The position numbers and the translations under genes are program-made. This document shows positions 19,397 to 26,406 of a stretch of DNA of 64,000 nt, in pieces; the stretch's first letter is position 1; each line of letters starts with the position of its first letter. The notes beneath the pieces are model-generated. The model did not search any database and was not told the DNA's origin. It worked only from the letters and a program-made list of their open reading frames with translations. The stretch spans positions 76,014 through 140,013 of the forward strand of contig NZ_CP131133.1 in assembly GCF_033705735.1 (NCBI RefSeq), in the 5' to 3' direction. The DNA is from Shinella zoogloeoides (GTDB taxonomy: Bacteria; Pseudomonadota; Alphaproteobacteria; Rhizobiales; Rhizobiaceae).

Positions 19397-20587
19397 TCAG
19401 GGAATTCGGGGGATCTCGCCATCGCCGACCCGCCAGATCCAAGGTGTGATCTCCGGTCTCGTCTCGATCATGTCGGCAAGCGCATGCTCGTATTCGTCGC
19501 CGGCACTCGCCGGCATGATGAACATCGCCACCGGCGCGGGCTTCTGCTCGGGTAGCGTCACCGACACGATCGGCGCGTCGCGCGGAAGGTTGAAGCGCAG
19601 GCCCTTCACGCTCTTCCGCTTCAGGTGGCTGAGCTTTTCCAGCAGGCGCAATTCGTTGATGTCCTCGAAGGGTAGCCAGTGCTCGTTTACCACCATCAAA
19701 GCGACTTCTTCGACCGATGCGATGCCCGAGGTCGAGATGCCGAAGGTGGCGATGACGATCAGATGGAACGCCTCGCTGGAACGCCACAGTTCGAGTTCGG
19801 TTTCGTAGCGGGCCGCCAGCCGCCGCCATGCTCCATCTTCGATCATCAGGGGGAAAGGCATATGCCGCACAACGATCCTCTGTCCCTCGCGGGCCGGAGA
19901 GAACTCCTTCACCTCGGCCACGATCATCATCAGCTTGCGCGGCCCTGAACCTGCGGCCTGTACGGGTTTCAGCGCGGTGGCGCGCCGTGCGGCGATGCCG
20001 TCCTTGTCGTCTGCCTGGTAGACCTCCGGCACATACAGCATGTCGCTGAGCGGGCCACCTCTCGCCGTCATCTGCGACGCTGCGTTGATCAGGCTGGTGC
20101 GCACGCGGCCCCAGCCGCGCCGTCCGGCCCAGACGGAACGCCATTCGGTCAGTTCGCCGACCTCCCAGAGATAATGAAGCATCGCCTTGAGCGACAGCTT
20201 GCGCGGCTCGCTGCGAATAGCTGGTTCCGTCTGTTCCGCCGCCGTACCGGCCGCGGCACGCGGACCCCGTTTCGTCAGGGAAAAATCGAGCTTCAGATCG
20301 GCTTTGCCGCTGGCGTCGATCTGGATGGCGCTGCCGATGAGCGGCCCAAGGCCAGAAAGCTCGTAGGGCGGTTCATAGGAAGGGCAGGCCGGGTCGTGCT
20401 CGCGCCCGGATAGCGGCATGCGCTTTACAAGATACTGGTCGTCCATTCGGGCGATGTACATCGCAACAGCCGGCTGCCTGCACATGCACACCGGGCGGAG
20501 CCGCTCTTCATAGGCTCGCGGAAGAAGCGCGCGGAATTCCGGGGAGTTTTCCGAGAACACCTGGTCGCCGATCGTGAATGTTCGCAC
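19397..20587 (-). CDS. DUF1173 family protein
   Basis: 396 residues. The N-terminus shows the DUF1173 pattern: AYEERLRPVCMCRQPAVAMYIARMDDQYLVKRMPLSGREHDPACPSYEPPYELSGLGPLIGSAI, with four cysteines and a histidine (C33, C35, H64, C68) that could form a metal site. The family is known from Agrobacterium/Rhizobium and other alphaproteobacterial plasmids and has no assigned function. The later part includes a strand-rich domain (MFIMPASAGDEYEHALADMIETR). A good promoter (TTTACT-N17-TATAAC) lies just upstream. Confidence 0.85.
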   Translation of the reverse strand: MRTFTIGDQVFSENSPEFRALLPRAYEERLRPVCMCRQPAVAMYIARMDDQYLVKRMPLSGREHDPACPSYEPPYELSGLGPLIGSAIQIDASGKADLKLDFSLTKRGPRAAAGTAAEQTEPAIRSEPRKLSLKAMLHYLWEVGELTEWRSVWAGRRGWGRVRTSLINAASQMTARGGPLSDMLYVPEVYQADDKDGIAARRATALKPVQAAGSGPRKLMMIVAEVKEFSPAREGQRIVVRHMPFPLMIEDGAWRRLAARYETELELWRSSEAFHLIVIATFGISTSGIASVEEVALMVVNEHWLPFEDINELRLLEKLSHLKRKSVKGLRFNLPRDAPIVSVTLPEQKPAPVAMFIMPASAGDEYEHALADMIETRPEITPWIWRVGDGEIPRIP

Positions 20588-20632
20588 TGTCGCTCTCCCC
20601 TTCCCAGGCCTAACCCTGCGCGGCGTGGTGGC

Positions 20633-20661
20633 GTTATACTATCAAAAATCCATATAGTAAA
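20633..20661 (-). promoter_or_regulatory. Probable promoter of the DUF1173 gene
   Basis: On the minus strand, -35 TTTACT (20656-20661), 17-bp spacer, -10 TATAAC (20633-20638). An inverted repeat TACTAT / ATAGTA overlaps both boxes (20637-20642, 20654-20659) and may be an operator. The island is AT-rich in a GC-rich context. The rest of the 310-bp gap holds only the next hairpin. Confidence 0.55.
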
Positions 20662-20855
20662 ACGTCGATCGCCGGCTTGTCTGACCGGCCGAATGATGGG
20701 CGCAGCGCGACCGGCTGCGAGCAGGAACGCGCCGCGGAAAAGAGATTGGCGATGTTGTGCGCTGCCGCACACTGCTGAGGGAGTTTTCCGCTGCCCCCTT
20801 CGAGCCGCCATCCAATCCAGCCGCCGGCAATCGCCGGCATTGTCCATTCCCCTCG

Positions 20856-20879
20856 AGCCCGGCCCCGCGCCGGGCTTTT
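20856..20879 (+). terminator. GC hairpin with T-run (hairpin family, copy 5)
   Basis: AGCCCGGC / GCCGGGCT, 8-bp stem, then TTTTGCAATTCAGGAG and the next start. Here no plus-strand gene lies directly upstream, so a terminator for a preceding gene is less likely than a leader structure. Confidence 0.55.
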
Positions 20880-20897
20880 GCAATTCAGGAGGTTCGT

Positions 20898-21542
20898 ATG
20901 CCCGAAGTCATTGAGACCACAGTCTACAAATTCGAGGAATTGTCGGAAAAAGCGAAGGAGGAAGCTCGCACCTGGTATCGAGAGGGCGGCTTCGACTACG
21001 AGTGGTACGAGTTTGTCTTCGAGGATTTCGGCCGAATATGTGAATGCCTTGGCGTTCGCCTTAAAACATCTCCGGTCCATCTTGTTGGCGGCGGCACACG
21101 GGATGAGCCAAGAATACACTTCACGGGCTTCTGGTCTCAAGGAGACGGTGCGTCTTTCCAGGCACTCTACTCCTATCGAAAGGGCTCGCCCCGCGCGATC
21201 CGGGACTATGCGCCGAAGGATACGATGCTGCACGGGATTGCCGACGGCTTGCAGGCGATCCAGCGCCGCAACTTCTACAAGCTTCGGGCCGATGTCAGCC
21301 ATCGCGGGAACTACTATCACGAATATTGCATGGCGATCTCTGTCACGAGGGAAAGTCTCAACTATCAGGACATGACCGCCGACGCTGAGGATACGGTCAT
21401 CGAGGCTCTTCGCGATCTCGCCCGATGGCTCTACCGACGGCTCGAGAACGAATACAACGCGCTGACCTCAGACGAAATGGTCGACGAGACCATCGTGGCC
21501 AATGCCTACACCTTCACTGCGTCCGGTCGTCGGTTCGGCTAA
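20898..21542 (+). CDS. Conserved phage/plasmid protein (annotated in relatives as TA-stability antitoxin-like)
   Basis: 214 residues beginning with the recognisable motif FEELSEKAKEEARTWYREGGFDYEWYEFVFEDFGRICECLGV, also seen in phage and plasmid proteins often labelled antitoxin of toxin-antitoxin stability system; that label is weakly supported. The middle (GFWSQGDGASFQALYSYRKG, SHRGNYYHEYCMAISV) and C-terminal helix (DLARWLYRRLENEYNALTSDE) complete the family pattern. CAGGAGG precedes the ATG. No toxin partner is adjacent. Confidence 0.65.
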   Translation: MPEVIETTVYKFEELSEKAKEEARTWYREGGFDYEWYEFVFEDFGRICECLGVRLKTSPVHLVGGGTRDEPRIHFTGFWSQGDGASFQALYSYRKGSPRAIRDYAPKDTMLHGIADGLQAIQRRNFYKLRADVSHRGNYYHEYCMAISVTRESLNYQDMTADAEDTVIEALRDLARWLYRRLENEYNALTSDEMVDETIVANAYTFTASGRRFG

Positions 21543-21577
21543 TCCGACGCCGGGGGCTCCTCCCTCTAGATCCGGAC

Positions 21578-21645
21578 GCGAGGGAGAGGGCGGCTGCGGG
21601 CCGGGCGGCCCGGCTGAGGTGGAGAGAGCGCCTTCCCGCGACCAA
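21578..21645 (+). repeat. Purine-rich leader repeat, copy 3
   Basis: GAGGGAGAGGGCGGC, then GGGCCGGGCGGCCCGGCTGAGG and TGGAGAGAGCGCC. The middle 20 bp is almost identical to copy 4. It lies 75 bp before the next gene. Confidence 0.65.
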
Positions 21646-21719
21646 GTCGGTGGCATCTGCCACCGACGTCACGTCCGCGACCGGATATCCCGCCGCTCAT
21701 ACTTTCATGAAAGGAATCA

Positions 21720-21941
21720 ATGATGACCGACATCACGGTTTTCCCGATGCGAAATTTACCGGACGGTTCTGCAGAAATCGCCGAGCATCCGTTTTTCCCG
21801 GAATTCTGGGACGTAGCCGTTCAGGCGGAGGATGGCGACCTTCTCGACGAGGCGGTGGATCTGGCTACCACCGAGGAGGCTGAGGCAGCTGTCGATGCGT
21901 TCCTCCTGAAATACCCGGAAGCAAATGTCAGCTACGCCTGA
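21720..21941 (+). CDS. Small acidic hypothetical protein
   Basis: 73 residues, MMTDITVFPMRNLPDGSAEIAEHPFFPEFWDVAVQAEDGD. Two consecutive ATGs are possible starts; AAAGGAA lies just before. Acidic and soluble, with no recognised domain; acidic small proteins in such blocks sometimes mimic DNA, but nothing here proves it. Confidence 0.5.
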   Translation: MMTDITVFPMRNLPDGSAEIAEHPFFPEFWDVAVQAEDGDLLDEAVDLATTEEAEAAVDAFLLKYPEANVSYA

Positions 21942-22045
21942 CGGATTCCGCCAAATCGGCTGTGCCCGTGGTGCACGCTGGCCGACGCTCCCGTCGCCCG
22001 GGCAAGGCGCCCCCGACCCCACTAAATTTTGAACGGACTCCCACA

Positions 22046-23092
22046 ATGTTGACCCACGAAACCCCGCGGCTCCGAGCCGCCGGGCGGCAACGCCTTTTGC
22101 GCGCGCTGAGCGGACGCCTGCTCGCAGCATGCTTTGGGGCCGGGGTGGATTCGACGGCGATGCTGATCGCCCTGCGTCTCGCCGACCTCCGACCGGACGT
22201 CATCACCTTCGCAGACGTTGCCGCCGAAAAACCTGAGACGATGGCCCATCTCGACCGGATCGGGGCAATTCTGGCCAAATGGGGCTGGCCGCCGATCACC
22301 ATCTGCCGGAAGGTGCCGCTCGCATCGACCGGCTACGACGACCTTTACGGCAACTGCATTGCGAACCAGACCCTCCCGTCGTTGGCTTTCGGCATGAAAA
22401 GCTGCTCGATAAAGTGGAAGCAGAAGCCGCAGGACCAGGTGCTGAAGGGGTCGCGATCCGGCCCGAACGCTGCGCCGCCACACCCGATCTGGATCGAGGC
22501 GCAGCAGACAGGGCAGCGGATCGTCAAGCTGATCGGCTATGACTGCGGCCGCGCCGACACGCGCCGTTCACGCAATCTCCCGGCGGCGGATGCTGACTTC
22601 GACTATGCCTATCCTCTCCAGATTCTCGGCTGGTCGCGCGAGACCTGTGTCGAGGTCATTACCGAGGTTCTGGGGCCTGATTTTGTCCCGATCAAGTCGG
22701 CCTGCTTCTTTTGCCCGGCGAGCAAAATCTGGGAGCTGTTCTGGCTTGCCGCCGACCACCCGGACCTTCTGGAGCGGGCGTTGTATCTGGAGCGCAATGC
22801 GCTGACCGGCAAGCACAGCCGGTTCGACGAAATCGAATTCGGCTCGTCCTGGGAAGACCTTGTGCGCAACGCCGACCGCTTCCCCAGCTCCAATACGACG
22901 GTCGGGCTAGGGCGGAACTTCTCGTGGAACCAATGGGCGCGGGTCAGCGGTGTCGTCGACGATGCCTTCCGCGTCCGGCGTGACGCTACCAGCCGCGCCC
23001 GCTTTCTGGCGTCCGCCGGCGCGGGTTGCGGGGCCGGTATTCCGGATGACAGTCGCCGGGGCGGCAGGCGAAGCGGCAGGACGGCCGGGTGA
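22046..23092 (+). CDS. Second PP-loop (PAPS-reductase-like) protein
   Basis: 348 residues. The PP-loop is a variant, ACFGAGVDSTAMLIAL (about residues 29-44), then ITFADVAAEKPETMAHLDRI as in adenine nucleotide alpha-hydrolase folds. Cysteines in SCSIKWKQKPQ (about 113) and ACFFCPASKIWEL (about 225) could bind metal or form a catalytic pair. It differs from the first PP-loop protein of this window, so the two are paralogues or parts of one pathway. The C-terminal 25 residues (GCGAGIPDDSRRGGRRSGRTAG) are low-complexity and run into leader repeat copy 4. Substrate unknown. Confidence 0.7.
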   Translation: MLTHETPRLRAAGRQRLLRALSGRLLAACFGAGVDSTAMLIALRLADLRPDVITFADVAAEKPETMAHLDRIGAILAKWGWPPITICRKVPLASTGYDDLYGNCIANQTLPSLAFGMKSCSIKWKQKPQDQVLKGSRSGPNAAPPHPIWIEAQQTGQRIVKLIGYDCGRADTRRSRNLPAADADFDYAYPLQILGWSRETCVEVITEVLGPDFVPIKSACFFCPASKIWELFWLAADHPDLLERALYLERNALTGKHSRFDEIEFGSSWEDLVRNADRFPSSNTTVGLGRNFSWNQWARVSGVVDDAFRVRRDATSRARFLASAGAGCGAGIPDDSRRGGRRSGRTAG

Positions 23093-23150
23093 GAGGGGGG
23101 CTGCGGGCCGGGCGGCCCGGCTGAAGGTTGGAGAGAGCGCACATCTGCCC
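23091..23150 (+). repeat. Purine-rich leader repeat, copy 4
   Basis: GAGAGGGGGGCTGCGGGCCGGGCGGCCCGGCTGAAGG then TTGGAGAGAGCGC. Nearly identical to copy 3 over its GC core. It lies between the PP-loop gene and the next small gene. Confidence 0.65.
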
Positions 23151-23184
23151 GGGCTTAGCCCCTCGCGCTCCACGGATTATCGCC

Positions 23185-23385
23185 ATGAATGATCCCGTCT
23201 ATTCACGCCTTCGCATCCGTGCGGATGCGAACTGGCGCGCCGTCGTGCGTGCCGCGGCCTGCCAATTCGATCACCGAATCCGGCACGATCCTGCCTTCCG
23301 CTTCGCGCGCAAGCGCTTCTACCGCTCGATGCTCGCAGAGCATCGGATCGACCGGCGCGCGCTCGCCAATGCCTTCCGACTTTGA
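23185..23385 (+). CDS. Small basic hypothetical protein
   Basis: 66 residues, MNDPVYSRLRIRADANWRAVVRAAACQFDHRIRHDPAFRFARKRFYRSMLAEHRIDRRALANAFRL. Very rich in Arg and aromatic residues, helical. No domain recognised. The ATG lies 35 bp after leader repeat copy 4. Could be DNA- or RNA-binding; inference only. Confidence 0.5.
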   Translation: MNDPVYSRLRIRADANWRAVVRAAACQFDHRIRHDPAFRFARKRFYRSMLAEHRIDRRALANAFRL

Positions 23386-23510
23386 CGCCTCATAACCCGC
23401 GACACGCTGCGCATCGCCGGTCCCGCCGTCTCACCTGTCCGGCCGCCGGATTTTGCACCGATGCACTGCGGGTCTTCTCGCTTTTCCCCTCCAAAAAAAG
23501 GAATTCAACA

Positions 23511-24296
23511 ATGCCGCAGATCGCGACAAACGTACTCAGGATTCTCGGCGCTGCCGTCGTCGAAGGATCGAAGGTCTCCCTTGTCAGCCAGCTCGATTAC
23601 AAGCTCTATCTCGAAATCGACAAGGTCCTTCAGGCCGCCGGCGGAAAGTGGAACCGCTCGGCAAAAGCCCATGTGTTCGAAGGGGATGCCGCGGAGGCGC
23701 TGGAACCGATCCTGCTTACGAGCGAGTATTCCCGCACCAAACAGGACTTCGGCCAGTTCGATACGCCGCAACCTCTTGCCAGCGATGTCGTCGACCGTGC
23801 CGATGTCAGGCCGCAGATGGGGGTTCTCGAACCGAGCGCCGGACTCGGGAACATCGCCGTGGAGGCGATTGCCGCCGGCGGATATGTCCATACGATCGAG
23901 ATCGACGCGGCGCGATGCGCTCGCCTGGCGCTCAGGATCGCCCGTCTCGACAGCATGCCTGCCGCCTCATTCTGCACCGGGCAACAGGCCGACTTCCTCG
24001 ATATCCAGCCCGATGCATCCTACGATCGCATCGTGATGAACCCGCCCTTCGCCGGGCAGGATGACATCCGTCACGTCATGCATGCGTTCGGCTTTCTCAG
24101 GCGCAACGGCCGGCTGGTCGCGATCATGTCCGCGGGCATTCTGTTCAGGACCAACAAGCTCACGACGACGTTTCGCGACTTCGTTGCAGACCATGGCGGT
24201 GCCATCGAACCGCTTCCTGATGGGTCTTTCCGGTCGTCGGGGACTGCGGTCAACACCTGCGTCGTTACGATCGTTGCAGGAGGTCGCCATGCCTAA
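23511..24296 (+). CDS. N6-adenine-type DNA methyltransferase-like protein
   Basis: 261 residues. The SAM-binding motif I is LEPSAGLGNIAVEAIAAGG (about residues 105-123) and the catalytic motif IV is IVMNPPFAGQDD (about 168-179), the NPPF form of N6-adenine methyltransferases. The N-terminal 85 residues (KLYLEIDKVLQAAGGKWNRSAKAHVF) are typical of the plasmid version that lacks a restriction partner; no endonuclease is adjacent, so it is most likely an orphan, protective or regulatory enzyme. AAAAAAAGGAATTCAAC precedes the ATG. Its stop overlaps the next gene by 8 bp. Confidence 0.8.
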   Translation: MPQIATNVLRILGAAVVEGSKVSLVSQLDYKLYLEIDKVLQAAGGKWNRSAKAHVFEGDAAEALEPILLTSEYSRTKQDFGQFDTPQPLASDVVDRADVRPQMGVLEPSAGLGNIAVEAIAAGGYVHTIEIDAARCARLALRIARLDSMPAASFCTGQQADFLDIQPDASYDRIVMNPPFAGQDDIRHVMHAFGFLRRNGRLVAIMSAGILFRTNKLTTTFRDFVADHGGAIEPLPDGSFRSSGTAVNTCVVTIVAGGRHA

Positions 24297-24489
24297 GAAG
24301 CCGTGGATCATCAACTGGCGTATCGAGGGCACCCAGCAAGTGCTCGCCGACGATGCTGACGAAGCGCAGGAGATTTTCGACAAAGGTCTCGGCTCTCCGA
24401 ATTTCCTCGACCCTCTGCGTGATGGTGAGGTTTCGAATGACCCGCCCTACCGCAACGGAAAGGGAGGCGACGATGCAGATTCGGCGTAA
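24289..24489 (+). CDS. Small hypothetical protein coupled to the methyltransferase
   Basis: 66 residues, MPKKPWIINWRIEGTQQVLADDADEAQEIFDKGLGSPNF. The ATG overlaps the methyltransferase stop; CAGGAGG is a good ribosome binding site. It could be an accessory subunit. No domain recognised. Confidence 0.5.
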   Translation: MPKKPWIINWRIEGTQQVLADDADEAQEIFDKGLGSPNFLDPLRDGEVSNDPPYRNGKGGDDADSA

Positions 24490-24880
24490 ACCCCGTCCCG
24501 GCGAGCCGGGCTTGCATCTTGCCCATTCGCTCTATTCGGCCGAGCTCGGCGCACATGACCCCGGGCGATATCGCCTGACGCCGCCCTGCGCGCCCGATGT
24601 CCCGGTTCTGGTGCAACCGGGCATGACTGTTCGCACATCGTATGGGACGGGCGGCATCGTCGTCGCGGTCGAGGGCCTTACCATTCATCGCGGACAGGAT
24701 GGTCGTGATTATCCGCATTTCACGATCATCTATGTTCCGGCGAAGCGGTTCGGCCGGCATTCCGCCGCTGACCATTGCTGGATCAATGAATGCGTCGCGG
24801 TCGGCGACCGAATCCTGATGCTGCTCGAAGCCAATAGCGACGAGGTCTTCATCGACACAGGTCCGTCTGCGAAAGCCTGA
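24473..24880 (+). CDS. Conserved hypothetical plasmid protein
   Basis: 135 residues, MQIRRKPRPGEPGLHLAHSLYSAELGAHDPGRYRLTPP, then VQPGMTVRTSYGTGGIVVAVEG and FTIIYVPAKRF. The strong AAAGGGAGG at 24459-24467 fixes the ATG 24473 rather than the upstream in-frame ATG. The gene overlaps its upstream neighbour by 17 bp. A short beta-rich fold is likely; no function known. Confidence 0.55.
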   Translation: MQIRRKPRPGEPGLHLAHSLYSAELGAHDPGRYRLTPPCAPDVPVLVQPGMTVRTSYGTGGIVVAVEGLTIHRGQDGRDYPHFTIIYVPAKRFGRHSAADHCWINECVAVGDRILMLLEANSDEVFIDTGPSAKA

Positions 24881-24924
24881 CAGCAGCGAGCCGCCGCCCG
24901 CACCTCATCTTCATTTTCCCTGTC

Positions 24925-24959
24925 AGGCCCGGTCCTCCGAAAGGAGCGCCGGGCCTCTT
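24925..24959 (+). terminator. GC hairpin with T-run (hairpin family, outlier copy)
   Basis: AGGCCCGG / CCGGGCCT with an inner TCCTCC/GGAG extension, then CTCTTCACATTTTGGGAGAG. It lies in a 255-bp gap, 180 bp before the next gene, so unlike the other copies it is not next to a ribosome binding site. It probably ends transcription of the methyltransferase unit. Nothing else is seen in this gap. Confidence 0.5.
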
Positions 24960-25135
24960 CACATTTTGGGAGAGCACGAGAACCCTGTCCTTCCTGAAAC
25001 AATCCGTCGAGACCGCGCCGGCGTCGCCTGATCTCACAAAGCGGATCCCGCGCTCTCATCACGTCAACACCGACCTGCTCTGACCGCCGGGCACATAGCT
25101 CCCGTCGGCGCGGACGCCTGCAGTAATGGAGAAGC

Positions 25136-26398
25136 ATGATGCAAAACGAAACCAATTCCGCCCGTCTCGAAAGCGTCGTCGGCGCGCCTGTGTACGGTGC
25201 GAGGGCGGCCCCTCGCTTCACCATCACGGAGCATGTGCACACGTCGAGGGGCATCCCGATCTTCATTTGCGTCGTTGACGACCGAATCGATCGGGCCGAA
25301 TTCGGCGCACTCCGAAATCAGGCGCGCAAGCAGGGTGGATGGTACTCCCGTCCCTGGGAAAGCGCGCCGGGCGGTTTCGCATTCATGGATCGTTCCGCGG
25401 CCGAATGCTTTGCCGAGCCCGCAGGTCAGGACGACGCGGAGGAAGCCGATTCTGCCCACGAACCGGTTCCCCCCATTGCCGCAAAACTACGCGCCCTGGC
25501 GGAGGATATGCGGTTCGAGATTGACGCCAACCTGGCGGAACGCTCGACTAGCACGCCGAAACGGCGGTTCTATGCAGCCCTAGCCTGGGTCGATGGCCAC
25601 CGCCTTTTGCGCACCCAGGCCGCATTGTTTGCGCTCGCCGACGCTCACATCGCGAAGACGGTTCCAACCGAGCTCGCCGATATCGAAAGGAAATCGCAGG
25701 TCTATGATCGCTTGGGCACTCTGTTTGATCGATCCTCGGCCGAATATTATGACATCGGAATCGACACTGGCGAGCCGCAGTGCGACACCGCCGCGGCGCG
25801 CGCTCTTTGGCGACTGATCGGGACCGAAGATCCCGTCGATCCCTCGACCGAGCTCCTCAAGCAGGATGGCATATCGACATCCGCAGACCGCGCCTCAGAC
25901 GATGCAGCAGGGCTTGCGAGGATGCAGCGCCTCGTAATTCATAAGCAGCGGCTGCCGATCTTCGCGGCACGCACGGATGAGATCTCGATCCAGGCTCCTC
26001 GCGGCGCCCGTATCCTGAAACTCTCACGCCAGTATCCCGAGGAACCGTCGCCATTCGTTTGGTATGCATGCGATCCGACCGCTCCCGTTGAAGCGCTCAC
26101 GATCCGCATCGTGGAAACCGGCGACGTGGTGCCGGACGCCCTGCTCGACGACTATCTGGGGACCGAGATTTTCCTCGATGGTCGACTGGTGCTCCATTTC
26201 TTTCGAGATGTCGCCTTGGCTCTGTCCTGCACGAAGTCTCGGTCGCCGGCGTCGCTGCATTCGGGAACCTCAAGCTCGCGCCCGGCTGAAGGCCGGGCGC
26301 CGCCGCCTCTGCCGCCGAGAGGGAGAGAGGGGCCGGCGAGGGGTGGCCTGGCGGGGTTGGAGAGCGCCCGGCGGCCGGCTCTTTCCCGCTCTCGATGA
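25136..26398 (+). CDS. Hypothetical protein, C-terminus reads through a leader repeat
   Basis: 420 codons starting MMQNETNSARLESVV; residues 80-360 look like genuine protein with well-ordered helices (PIAAKLRALAEDMRFEIDANLAE, RRFYAALAWVDGHRLLRTQAALFALADAHIAKTV) and a C-terminal strand domain (FLDGRLVLHFFRDVALAL). Residues after about 368 (SCTKSRSPASLHSGTSSSRPAEGRAPPPLPPRGREGPARGGL) are translated leader repeat and are probably not part of the ancestral protein; a frameshift near 26235 may have removed the original stop. Four-base overlap with an in-frame ATG of the next gene at 26395. Family unknown. Confidence 0.55.
   Translation: MMQNETNSARLESVVGAPVYGARAAPRFTITEHVHTSRGIPIFICVVDDRIDRAEFGALRNQARKQGGWYSRPWESAPGGFAFMDRSAAECFAEPAGQDDAEEADSAHEPVPPIAAKLRALAEDMRFEIDANLAERSTSTPKRRFYAALAWVDGHRLLRTQAALFALADAHIAKTVPTELADIERKSQVYDRLGTLFDRSSAEYYDIGIDTGEPQCDTAAARALWRLIGTEDPVDPSTELLKQDGISTSADRASDDAAGLARMQRLVIHKQRLPIFAARTDEISIQAPRGARILKLSRQYPEEPSPFVWYACDPTAPVEALTIRIVETGDVVPDALLDDYLGTEIFLDGRLVLHFFRDVALALSCTKSRSPASLHSGTSSSRPAEGRAPPPLPPRGREGPARGGLAGLESARRPALSRSR
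26310..26390 (+). repeat. Purine-rich leader repeat, copy 5
   Basis: GAGAGGGAGAGAGGGGCC, then a GC-rich middle, GGGGTTGGAGAGCGCCC, then the next start. It is translated in one frame by the end of the upstream ORF, which shows that coding constraint did not shape it. Confidence 0.6.
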
Positions 26399-26406
26399 GG
26401 TTTCCC

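Noticed and set aside
24353..24472. Upstream extension of the 24473 gene from an earlier in-frame start
   Set aside because: The AAAGGGAGG ribosome binding site sits just before ATG 24473, and the extra residues overlap a neighbouring gene in another frame.
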